From assembly GCA_021828185.1 (NCBI GenBank), contig JAKASI010000013.1, positions 1-33,799 of the forward strand: 33,799 bases of DNA, read 5' to 3'. Under the pieces are notes generated by a model. It was not told where the DNA came from and did not search any database. It saw only the letters and a list, made by a program, of their open reading frames with translations. The DNA is from an archaeon (lineage in GTDB: Archaea; Thermoproteota; Nitrososphaeria; Nitrososphaerales; UBA183). This document shows positions 24,319-31,233 of the stretch, one piece after another; the first letter of the stretch is position 1; each line of letters starts with the position of its first letter. The position numbers and the translations under genes are program-made.

Positions 24319-24876
24319 CTAAGTCTCGTCTCGGGCGTAGATCTCGACCGCGTCGCCTCCTGCTATGAGGATGTCCGCACTGGCAGCGGGTATCGAAGCC
24401 ACGTCCTCGATCTCGAAGGGACCGTAGTGCCTCCGATCCAAACCCACCAGCTCGTCCACCCGCCTCAGGAACCTGACTGTGATGTTCCTCTTTGCCTCGG
24501 CGAGGTGGGTGAACTCGACAAAAGATGGCCGGCCCGCCGAGACCGCGTCAACCAGGGCGTCCAGCCGCCTCTGGAACTTCTGTTCTGCCAAGCAGACGTA
24601 CCTCTCTTCCGGCAGAAGCTGCAAAACCGCGTTCTCTCGGACAGCCTTCTTCATCCTGAGCCTCAGCAGCTGCCTCACCATCGACTCGATCATCTCTCCC
24701 TGAGTGGCGGTCAACCGCGTCGAGATTTCAGAGGCCCCGGAAGACGCTGCCCTCTTCAGCTTCTGGCTGTACGCCGCGATGCCAGAGTAGAAGTCGCCGG
24801 GGAGCGGGAGAAGATCATGAGACAGCACCTCCGAATCCAGCCGCCTCTTCAGATAGTCGAGCGTCGTTTCGGGCAT
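24319..24876 (-). CDS. GINS complex subunit (Gins51-like)
   Basis: A 185-residue replication protein that joins MCM and GAN/Cdc45 at the fork. The helical A domain (about 1-130) includes SEISTRLTATQGEMIESMVRQLLRLR. A small B domain at the C-terminus (HYGPFEIEDVASIPAASADILIAGGDAVEI) is the order seen in the Gins51/Sld5-Psf1 class. The ATG directly abuts the priS stop (TAGATG), and pairing of gins with primase genes is common in archaea. Convergent with tfs, with a gap of about 34 bases. Confidence 0.87.
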   Translation of the reverse strand: MPETTLDYLKRRLDSEVLSHDLLPLPGDFYSGIAAYSQKLKRAASSGASEISTRLTATQGEMIESMVRQLLRLRMKKAVRENAVLQLLPEERYVCLAEQKFQRRLDALVDAVSAGRPSFVEFTHLAEAKRNITVRFLRRVDELVGLDRRHYGPFEIEDVASIPAASADILIAGGDAVEIYARDET

Positions 24877-25962
24877 CTACTCCACCTCCCCAAGCCCCCT
24901 TGTTAAAATCGAGACGGCGGCGTAGGTCGGCAGGTCGACGACCTCGGACCTGAACGGGCCGAAGTCTTTGTGCCTTAGCCTGAACCTAGGATAGAAGGAC
25001 ACGTGGATCTTCACGGGCTTGGAACCGAGCACCACGGGGGATTCTTGGGGGTCGAACTGCGCCATGGATTTGACCCGTAACTTCGACATCCCCGTATCTC
25101 CGTGCAAACTCCCCGCCAGCCTGAACACCCTGTGGATGTCTGTGGTGACCGATGCGTCCACCATCGCGCGCTGAGAAGCGACGGCTTCGGACACCAGCTT
25201 CTGCAATGTGCCCCCGTAGCTTTGGCTGTGTTCTGCCACGTACCCAGTGACTCTCCTCGTCCACCCGGCTCCTTGCGGGCTGACCGGCATCCTTCTCCGG
25301 AGCGTCGCGGCGATTGTCTGGGGGAGCGGCAAGGTCGAACCGCGCACGTACTCTGCGATCTGGGCACGGGCTTGCTGGTCCAGCCTGTCGAACCGTTCGT
25401 CGAAGACGTGCAGGTGGTAGCCTCTGTTCCCCGAGAAGTAGACCTTGATCGCCTCTGGGAGTACGCCGAAGTCTGAAGTCAGGAACCCGACCAGGCGAGC
25501 TGAGTGGTCCTTGGCCGCGTCCAGGCACTCCTCGCAGACCCCGTGGAACTCTATGGGTGAACCGCCGCACTTCGGGCACTTGGCGGGCCTGGGGAGCTTC
25601 CCTGAAGCGAGACACTTCTCGCAGTACCAGAGGTCATGATCTTTCTTGCAGGACGTCGGGATGTCCGTGGCGTCGATGTCGAAGATGAGCTCCGCCCCGA
25701 GCCAGCCCTTTTCTTCCATGGGCCTGGTGGGGAACTCGTATCTGGCGTTGGAGCAATAGACGGAAGAGGGAGACTGCCTGAGAATCTCGGCCAGTACTTC
25801 GCCCTTGCTCCTGAAGGACAGGTGCCTGACCATCCCCCCGCCGAAGGGCATGTATCCGAACTCCCTTGACCCGATTTCGTCGGGCAGCTCGACCGACTCT
25901 GAGCCTTTGAAGTAGTACCCCTTGTATTCCTGCCGAAGAAACGCCATAGTCTTCTCGTTCAA
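24877..25962 (-). CDS. priS: DNA primase small (catalytic) subunit PriS
   Basis: The catalytic subunit of archaeal/eukaryotic-type primase. The active site has LIFDIDATD, with the metal-binding Asp pair at about residues 95 and 97, and a later SGNRGYHLHVFDE. A Cys-rich zinc knot follows the DxD (about 105-146, with CEKC, CPKCGG and CEEC). FRLAGSLHGDTG, near the C-terminal third, is a family signature. I chose TTG at 25962, with a minus-strand TTCTTTATC 26-34 bases upstream, giving 361 residues; a start at 26061 would cross that promoter. It is followed directly by gins. Confidence 0.94.
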   Translation of the reverse strand: MNEKTMAFLRQEYKGYYFKGSESVELPDEIGSREFGYMPFGGGMVRHLSFRSKGEVLAEILRQSPSSVYCSNARYEFPTRPMEEKGWLGAELIFDIDATDIPTSCKKDHDLWYCEKCLASGKLPRPAKCPKCGGSPIEFHGVCEECLDAAKDHSARLVGFLTSDFGVLPEAIKVYFSGNRGYHLHVFDERFDRLDQQARAQIAEYVRGSTLPLPQTIAATLRRRMPVSPQGAGWTRRVTGYVAEHSQSYGGTLQKLVSEAVASQRAMVDASVTTDIHRVFRLAGSLHGDTGMSKLRVKSMAQFDPQESPVVLGSKPVKIHVSFYPRFRLRHKDFGPFRSEVVDLPTYAAVSILTRGLGEVE

Positions 25963-25987
25963 TCGACGTTTCGCAGGGAGGCCGGGA

Positions 25988-25996
25988 GATAAAGAA
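25988..25996 (-). promoter_or_regulatory. TATA box for priS
   Basis: Minus-strand TTCTTTATC lies 26-34 bases before the TTG at 25962. Confidence 0.55.
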
Positions 25997-26047
25997 TCTG
26001 GCAGCCTGCGAAAGAGATTTTGAGAGGGAGTGCCCGGAGGACGCTGG

Positions 26048-26962
26048 TTGGCTTCATACAAGGTACGCCGGGAAGAGTTCCATTATCTTTGGAGCAAAGA
26101 ACACAAACCTGTCCTGTCGGTCGACCCAGGAGACGACGTAGCCTTTGAGATAAACGACGTCAGCAGCTGGCAGGTTACGAAGGACACTCCTCCTGAGAGA
26201 CCCGGCTTCGACCGGTCGAAGCTCTACCCCCTCTCAGGCCCAATCTACGTGGACGGAGCAGAGCCCGGCGACACTCTCACGATCGAAGTGTTGGAGGTAG
26301 AGAACGGAGACTTCGGATGGTCCGTCATCCTACCAGGCGAAGGGCTTCTGGACGAGTTCCAGAAGCCGTACCTCTACAAATGGGATCTCAGGGGCAAGGA
26401 CTACGCGCAGTTCGAGAAGGGGATCAGGATTCCGCTGAGGCCGTTCTGCGGTGTAATGGGGGTCGCCCCACCAGAAGCGGGCCCGTTCCCTGTCATGCCC
26501 CCGGGACGCCACGGAGGCAATCTCGACATCAAACATCTCACTAAAGGGAGCAGGCTCGAACTACCCGTGTGGGTCACTGGAGCGCTCTTCTCGACCGGTG
26601 ACCTTCACGCCGCCATGGGCGACGGGGAGGTGTGCGTGAGCGCTATCGAGTGCGCGGGAAGGGCGAAATTCAGGTTCTCTCTTGAGAAGAGGACAGGCTT
26701 GGGCTGGCCCCGATTCTACGCCAAGGGGGAGGCTGCCCCAATGAGAGGGAACTACGTGACCACGGGGGTCGCAGCCGACCTCATGAGCGCCACGAAGTCT
26801 GCCGTGAGGAACATGTTGGACTACCTCATGAAGAAGCATGACCTGAGCCGAGAAGAAGCCTACGTGCTGTGCAGCGTCGCCGCGGACCTAAGGATTCACG
26901 AGGTGGTAGACGCTCCCAACTGGGTGGTGGGCGCCATGATTCCCCTCGACGTATTCCCTTAG
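26048..26962 (+). CDS. Acetamidase/formamidase family amidohydrolase
   Basis: A 304-residue enzyme of the FmdA/AmdA family, which hydrolyses short amides such as formamide or acetamide to ammonia and the acid. Seen are LYPLSGPIYVDGAEPGDTL, the RPFCGVMGVAP segment, PPGRHGGNLDIKHL and TGDLHAAMGDGEVCVSAIE, all core family signatures. TTG at 26048 is chosen because GGAGGA lies 6 bases upstream; an upstream GTG at 26030 is in frame. It is divergent from priS. The natural substrate is unknown. Confidence 0.9.
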   Translation: MASYKVRREEFHYLWSKEHKPVLSVDPGDDVAFEINDVSSWQVTKDTPPERPGFDRSKLYPLSGPIYVDGAEPGDTLTIEVLEVENGDFGWSVILPGEGLLDEFQKPYLYKWDLRGKDYAQFEKGIRIPLRPFCGVMGVAPPEAGPFPVMPPGRHGGNLDIKHLTKGSRLELPVWVTGALFSTGDLHAAMGDGEVCVSAIECAGRAKFRFSLEKRTGLGWPRFYAKGEAAPMRGNYVTTGVAADLMSATKSAVRNMLDYLMKKHDLSREEAYVLCSVAADLRIHEVVDAPNWVVGAMIPLDVFP

Positions 26963-27015
26963 TGCTCGCCGCTTCTTCGTCGACTCATCGAGGGCGTAAC
27001 TGCGCACTGTTGGGC

Positions 27016-27024
27016 GTTAAGTAT
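27016..27024 (+). promoter_or_regulatory. TATA-like box for the following unknown gene
   Basis: GTTAAGTAT lies 22-30 bases before the TTG at 27046, which is why that start is preferred over TTG at 27010. Confidence 0.4.
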
Positions 27025-27045
27025 GTTCAGAAGGGGAGACATGAG

Positions 27046-27618
27046 TTGCGCGTCCCTCTCGATGGCTACTTGCGAGGAAACGGAGCCAAGGTGTTTTCCC
27101 TGGTAGTAGACGTGCCTTTCGCGCCGCTTGACATAGACCTGGGCCACCTTGCGAGGGGCGAATGGAACGCCGCGGTAGACCGGTTCCGGGTCTGGTATCT
27201 GCCAGGTGGGGATGGCGAAGGGGAGCCAGTGTGCTATGTCATGGTCAGGAAGTTCGACCCGCAAGAAGGAGTCCTGGTGTGCGGGCACGTGGTCGTGAAT
27301 CTGGTTGGAAAGAAGGGAGCCAACGGCCGGAGCTTCACCATCGGGGTCCTGAGCAACGACGAAGTCAGGGCCAGGGCCATGCTCAACTCCGTCCTAGACA
27401 TCCCGCCCTCGTTCCACAGGCGAAGGGAGCTGAGAGTAATCGAGAAGCGATGGAGGAGCGACCCGGATGCGGTCGTGAGGTTCGTGGCAAACGTGCATTC
27501 TGCCGTATTGAATCTGGCCCCTGACCTTGACAGGAGGACCTACACGCTGAAATTCGACCCCCTCCCTGGTATGATGGAGGAACTGAAGCGCGGCGTGGGT
27601 GCATGGTGGCGGGAGTAA
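27046..27618 (+). CDS. Unrecognised 190-residue soluble protein
   Basis: I do not recognise this family. The product is a mixed alpha/beta protein without membrane segments or a signal peptide. Visible blocks are VFSLVVDVPFAPLDIDLGHLARGEW, an RFRVWYLPGGDGEGEPV hairpin, VCGHVVVNLVG and a C-terminal PDLDRRTYTLKFDPLP. Two Cys are present and no metal site is evident. It is plus-strand, convergent with the P-loop kinase gene. The start is set by a TATA-like element; TTG at 27010 is an alternative adding 12 residues. Long open frame and codon use support a real gene. Confidence 0.6.
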   Translation: MRVPLDGYLRGNGAKVFSLVVDVPFAPLDIDLGHLARGEWNAAVDRFRVWYLPGGDGEGEPVCYVMVRKFDPQEGVLVCGHVVVNLVGKKGANGRSFTIGVLSNDEVRARAMLNSVLDIPPSFHRRRELRVIEKRWRSDPDAVVRFVANVHSAVLNLAPDLDRRTYTLKFDPLPGMMEELKRGVGAWWRE

Positions 27619-27629
27619 CCTGCTCGTTG

Positions 27630-28127
27630 TCAGCGCAGTCGCAGGGCACTGGCGATTTGCCTCGCTGCGACAGCGGGGGTGAGGACAGAAGAGTCGATTC
27701 TCAGCGCCTTCCTGGGCCTCTGAAAGCCTGCGTGAATCCCTTCAACCTTCTCTGGAGGGATTGGAGACGCTCTCAGGGAGTTGCGCTCCAGCGCTGTCTT
27801 GAGAGTGCAGTCGACCCAGACAGTGTCAATCTTGGTGCAGTGTCTTCGGAGCCGCGACCTTGCCTCTGACCTGTATTCGTCCCTCATGAAGGTCCCGTCG
27901 AGCACCACGAGATATCCGGCACCAAGGGCTTCCTTGGCTATTCCATAGCAGGCGTCGTAGACGAACTGCGACTCGTGCTGACTAAAGGTTGGATGCGGCA
28001 GTATCGCTCTGACCGTGTCGGTCTGGATGTGAACCGAGTCTCTGATGTCGCTGACGACGAACCTGGCTATGGTGGTCTTGCCGCTCCCCGGGATCCCGCA
28101 GAAGATGACCAGGCGTCCCCGGGACAA
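27630..28127 (-). CDS. P-loop kinase (AAA_33/zeta-like)
   Basis: A 165-residue P-loop phosphotransferase. Walker A is GIPGSGKTT at about residues 11-19. Asp in HIQTDTVRAIL and the later VVLDGTFMRDEYRSEAR have the look of the AAA_33, PSTK-like or zeta-type kinase group, where the second Asp contacts the phosphate acceptor. TTG at 28127 lies 8 bases after the PEBP stop, so the two are co-transcribed. The substrate (small molecule, nucleotide or tRNA-bound amino acid) is unknown. Confidence 0.82.
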   Translation of the reverse strand: MSRGRLVIFCGIPGSGKTTIARFVVSDIRDSVHIQTDTVRAILPHPTFSQHESQFVYDACYGIAKEALGAGYLVVLDGTFMRDEYRSEARSRLRRHCTKIDTVWVDCTLKTALERNSLRASPIPPEKVEGIHAGFQRPRKALRIDSSVLTPAVAARQIASALRLR

Positions 28128-28135
28128 CCCAAGAG

Positions 28136-28603
28136 CTACCTTTCGTAGGTGCCGACGATGCGGGCCTGCTCTAAGATGTGGTCTGAGATGGCAGCGAGGA
28201 GGCTAGCCCTGTCGAGCCCAGGCTTCGGCCCCTGGTCTGTGTCCAGGGCATAGATCCAGAAGTAGTAATGGTGCACGCCGTGACCGTTGGGAGGGTAGGG
28301 CCCCATGTACCCCTTCTTTCCCGCGTCGTTAATCCCGGCAGTGAATATGTCGGACCTTTGCCCTTCGGCCAGCTTGGTGACCCCCACCGGGATGCCATAC
28401 ACGACCCAATGGGTGAAACCGTGGGGCATCGGCGCGTCAGGGTCGTGGCAGACTAGGGCGAATCCCTTTGTCCCCTTCGGCGCCCCGCTCCATTCAAGAG
28501 GCGGAGACATGTTACCCGCGTCGCCTCCGTACTTCTTGTCCAACAGCCCCGAGGGCCCGAAGGCAGGGCTGGTTACCTTGAGATTGCCAAGTTTCAGAGG
28601 CAT
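28136..28603 (-). CDS. PEBP family protein (YbhB/YbcL type)
   Basis: A 155-residue phosphatidylethanolamine-binding protein homologue. The anion pocket is seen as CHDPDAP and the conserved THWVVYGIP and YMGPYPPNGHGVHHYYF. There is no signal peptide, so it is cytoplasmic. The family's archaeal and bacterial role is uncertain; some members act as inhibitors of proteases or kinases. ATG at 28603 has a minus-strand CTTATCC 24-30 bases upstream. It is the first gene of a pair with the P-loop kinase. Confidence 0.93.
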   Translation of the reverse strand: MPLKLGNLKVTSPAFGPSGLLDKKYGGDAGNMSPPLEWSGAPKGTKGFALVCHDPDAPMPHGFTHWVVYGIPVGVTKLAEGQRSDIFTAGINDAGKKGYMGPYPPNGHGVHHYYFWIYALDTDQGPKPGLDRASLLAAISDHILEQARIVGTYER

Positions 28604-28626
28604 GAATCCGCTCGGTCAGGACCTTC

Positions 28627-28633
28627 GGATAAG
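28627..28633 (-). promoter_or_regulatory. TATA-like box for the PEBP gene
   Basis: Minus-strand CTTATCC lies 24-30 bases before the ATG at 28603. Confidence 0.45.
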
Positions 28634-28917
28634 GGTTCCTCGGGCGGCAGATATCGTGCCGTTCGAGTGTAAGGCATCGTACTTTCTTATCAATAGAGAC
28701 GATTGGTTTGTCGGTTTGGAGTACCCTCGATCCCAGAACCGCTCGTCCCGCCGCCCGACACAATCTTCGTGACCACGCCCTCGCTCCAGCAATCTCGCGG
28801 TGTGCGTCGGAGGGATGACATTTGGATTGGTCGTGAGTTCCCGGGGGGCAGAACGGCCAGGTGGTTCTCTGACGACATTTTCAGCGGCGGGTCCCGACTT
28901 TGATTCCGTGGCGCTCA
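28634..28917. other. Gene-free interval before pcn
   Basis: No convincing gene or tRNA is seen. A TATA-like TTCTTATCAAT at about 28684-28694 faces right but is not followed by a good open frame. A GGGATGA and a CTGA about 55 bases apart (28812-28871) loosely resemble a C/D box guide RNA. Neither is strong enough to call. Confidence 0.3.
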
Positions 28918-28920
28918 AGG

Positions 28921-28929
28921 CTTAATATC
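28921..28929 (+). promoter_or_regulatory. TATA box for pcn
   Basis: CTTAATATC lies 23-31 bases before the TTG at 28952, a clear leaderless layout. Confidence 0.6.
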
Positions 28930-28951
28930 CAACCCCGCCGAGCCCGGCTCG

Positions 28952-29704
28952 TTGTTTCTGGCCAAGACTGCGACCGCCAACGAGTGGAAAGCCATTGCTG
29001 CGGCAGTCAAGACCCTTGTAGAAGAGGCCACGTTCGAAGCCAACAGCGAGGGGCTCACATTCAGGGCCATGGACCCGTCTCATGTTGCCCTCGTCGACCT
29101 GTCTCTTCCCAACTCGAGTTTCTCCTCTTTCGAATGCGACAAGCCGTTCAAGTTCAGCGTGCGCGTAGAGGATCTCGTGAAGCTGGTAGGAAGATCTGAT
29201 GCGAAGGACAGCGTGGAGATTGGCTCTACGGAAGAGGACGCGATAGCCGTCAAGCTCAGCAATGGGTACAAGCGCGAGTTCACGATTCACCTGATTGAGA
29301 GCACGGCCGGCGCGGCACCTCTTCCCAAGCTGGAATTCGACACGAAGGCAACCCTCACGAAGGCGATCTTGGAGAAGGTGCTTGGAGACATCTCGGTGGT
29401 GTCCGACCAGTTTACGGTCCAGGCTGCTAAGGAAAAACTCACTTTCTCTGGTAAATCAGACGTCGGGAAGGCGGAGATCGCCCTGGCGGGCAACGACGCG
29501 GATGTGCTGGAGTTCAAGGTCGGCGCCGAAAGCAAGGCGACCTACTCTATCGACTACGTCCAGGGAATCCTGAAGGCGTTGGGTGGAGTCACTGACACGG
29601 TTGAGGTGGAGTTCAGTACCAAGAAGCCCCTGCGCCTTGAGATGAAGCTGAACGACCAGGGCGCGAAGCTCTGGTATTTCCTCGCTCCCAGGGTTTCCGA
29701 CTGA
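28952..29704 (+). CDS. pcn: DNA polymerase sliding clamp (PCNA)
   Basis: The ring-shaped processivity factor of DNA replication. The 250 residues show the two-domain clamp: TFEANSEGLTFRAMDPSHVALVDL in domain 1, with the conserved MDPSH, then the interdomain linker LIESTAGAAPLPKLEF, and the C-terminal LWYFLAPRV. It starts with TTG, 23-31 bases after a TATA box. It is a single gene here; whether other PCNA copies exist elsewhere cannot be seen. Confidence 0.96.
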   Translation: MFLAKTATANEWKAIAAAVKTLVEEATFEANSEGLTFRAMDPSHVALVDLSLPNSSFSSFECDKPFKFSVRVEDLVKLVGRSDAKDSVEIGSTEEDAIAVKLSNGYKREFTIHLIESTAGAAPLPKLEFDTKATLTKAILEKVLGDISVVSDQFTVQAAKEKLTFSGKSDVGKAEIALAGNDADVLEFKVGAESKATYSIDYVQGILKALGGVTDTVEVEFSTKKPLRLEMKLNDQGAKLWYFLAPRVSD

Positions 29705-29765
29705 AATCAGCAGACCAAGCTTAAATGCATGAGCGAAACCGGGACAAATCCGCTTCGGTGAGAGG

Positions 29766-30044
29766 TTGAAATTTCCAAAGGAAATCCGCAGGAATTGTCC
29801 TTGGTGTGGGCACCATACGGCGCACTCCGTCTCACTCTATAAGAGAGGCAAGGAGCGAGCGGGCTCGTGGGGCGCCAGAAGGCAGGCAGGGAGGAAGCGA
29901 GGGTATGGGGGTCAGAAGTTCCCCGAGCTCATTAGGACCGCCAAGACCACCAAGAAGGCGACCCTTCGTCTGAAGTGCAAGGAATGCAACCGTGAGATGA
30001 TGACCAATGGCATCAGGCTAAGGAAGGCGGAGATTGCGGCTTGA
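29766..30044 (+). CDS. rpl44e: Ribosomal protein L44e
   Basis: A zinc-binding large-subunit protein. CPWCGHH and LKCKECN form the ribbon, with GSWGARRQAGRKRGYGGQK and the KTTKKATLRL segment as family hallmarks. It has 92 residues. TTG at 29766 follows a purine-rich GGTGAGAGG, with a TATA-like GCTTAAATGC at 29719-29728. The TTGA overlap with rps27e couples the two genes. Confidence 0.95.
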   Translation: MKFPKEIRRNCPWCGHHTAHSVSLYKRGKERAGSWGARRQAGRKRGYGGQKFPELIRTAKTTKKATLRLKCKECNREMMTNGIRLRKAEIAA

Positions 30045-30238
30045 AGCGCGACAGGGAGCCGATTCCAAAGTCTAGGAGTTCTTTCCTACTGGTGAAGTGC
30101 CCCGATTGCGGAGAGGAAAGGGTCCTGTTCTCCAACTCCTCGAAAGACATCGGCTGCAGAGGCTGCGGAAGGAAGCTAGCAGAGAGCAAAGGCGGCAAGT
30201 CCGTTGTCCTGGCCACGGTCGTCAAGCGGCTGGGTTAA
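30041..30238 (+). CDS. rps27e: Ribosomal protein S27e
   Basis: A small-subunit zinc-ribbon protein of 65 residues with CPDCGEE and CRGCGRKL and the closing VVLATVVKRLG. It starts with TTG overlapping the rpl44e stop (TTGA). The order L44e, S27e, aIF2-alpha, Nop10 is conserved in archaea. Confidence 0.95.
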   Translation: MKRDREPIPKSRSSFLLVKCPDCGEERVLFSNSSKDIGCRGCGRKLAESKGGKSVVLATVVKRLG

Positions 30239-30271
30239 ACGCCAAATACCACAGAGTTTTGCTGATTCGAC

Positions 30272-31072
30272 ATGAGCGTTGACAGACCCCTTCCTGACTC
30301 GGGCGAAGTGGTCGTCTGCACCGTAAGAGAGATAACTTCTCATGGCATCTACGTCAACCTCGACCAGTACGACGGGACCAACGGATTCCTCCACGTCTCA
30401 GAGATATCAACGGGCTGGGTGAGGAACATCGATAGGGTCGCGAAAGTCTCGCAGAAGCTCATACTGAAGGTCATACGCGTCAACAGGGCGAGGAGGGAGA
30501 TTGACCTCTCTCTCAGGCAGGTGACCAACGAGGAAAGACGCGCCAAGGTCATAGAGTGGAAGAGGGAAGAGCGCGCCCTTGCCATCGTAGACGCGGTGAA
30601 GAAGAAACTGGGCATCGATGACGCCAGAGAGAGGGAACTCAGGCACAAACTGGAAGAGGAGTTCGGCACCCTTTACGATGCTCTTGAGGTGGCGGCGCGA
30701 AAGGGCCCGGAAGGGCTCGCACATTTAGGGCTCCCAGACAGGGAAGCTAAGGCGGTCGCTGAAATCGCGGAAGAGAAGATTGTACCACCGAGGTACGAAG
30801 TGGGAGCTCTCGTCGAAGTGTCCTCCAGGTCCCCCGAAGGTATCGAGCAGGTGAAGAAGACGCTACTGGCTGCTGCCAGCGCGCCTTCGGCTGAAGTCCA
30901 CATAACCTACGCGGGAGCCCCGCGCTACAGGGTCAGAATAACGGCTGATGACTACAAGCAGGCGGAAAAGGCGATGGACTCGGTGCTCGAGAAGATCAAG
31001 GACGGCGTAGGGAAGCACGACGCCTTCAGTTTCAAGCGTGAGATATCGAGGAAACACGGCGGCTCGTCGTGA
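30272..31072 (+). CDS. aif2a: Translation initiation factor 2, alpha subunit
   Basis: The alpha subunit of the heterotrimeric initiator-tRNA carrier. The N-terminal S1 domain includes GIYVNLDQYDGTNGFLHVSEIS, with the family's RNID turn after it. A helical middle domain (about 90-170) and a C-terminal alpha/beta domain with YRVRITADDYKQAEK follow. The 266-residue length is normal. ATG at 30272 lies 33 bases after rps27e. The stop overlaps nop10 (GTGA). Confidence 0.96.
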   Translation: MSVDRPLPDSGEVVVCTVREITSHGIYVNLDQYDGTNGFLHVSEISTGWVRNIDRVAKVSQKLILKVIRVNRARREIDLSLRQVTNEERRAKVIEWKREERALAIVDAVKKKLGIDDARERELRHKLEEEFGTLYDALEVAARKGPEGLAHLGLPDREAKAVAEIAEEKIVPPRYEVGALVEVSSRSPEGIEQVKKTLLAAASAPSAEVHITYAGAPRYRVRITADDYKQAEKAMDSVLEKIKDGVGKHDAFSFKREISRKHGGSS

Positions 31073-31233
31073 AGAGTCTGATGCTGAGGTGTGTTCAGTG
31101 CGGCAGGTACACTCTGTCTGAGAAGTGCCCCAGCTGCGGCGGCAAGACGGTCACGGTGCACCCCGCAAGATACTCCCCCGACGACCGGTATGCGAGGTAC
31201 CGCAGCCCGCTGGCCTATGAAGAAGGTCACTGA
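31069..31233 (+). CDS. nop10: H/ACA RNP protein Nop10
   Basis: A 54-residue component of the H/ACA guide-RNA pseudouridylation complex with Cbf5, Gar1 and L7Ae. The zinc ribbon CVQCGRYTL...CPSCGG is followed by the conserved HPARYSPDDRYARYR. GTG at 31069 overlaps the aif2a stop, as is usual for this operon; ATG at 31081 is an internal alternative. Its end overlaps the convergent stt3 gene by 7 bases. Confidence 0.94.
   Translation: MKSLMLRCVQCGRYTLSEKCPSCGGKTVTVHPARYSPDDRYARYRSPLAYEEGH

Noticed and set aside
28812..28871. C/D box-like RNA (GGGATGA and CTGA with GTCG/CGAC flanks)
   Set aside because: The C box has a mismatch in the key position, there are no clear inner boxes, and three bases separate it from the stem.
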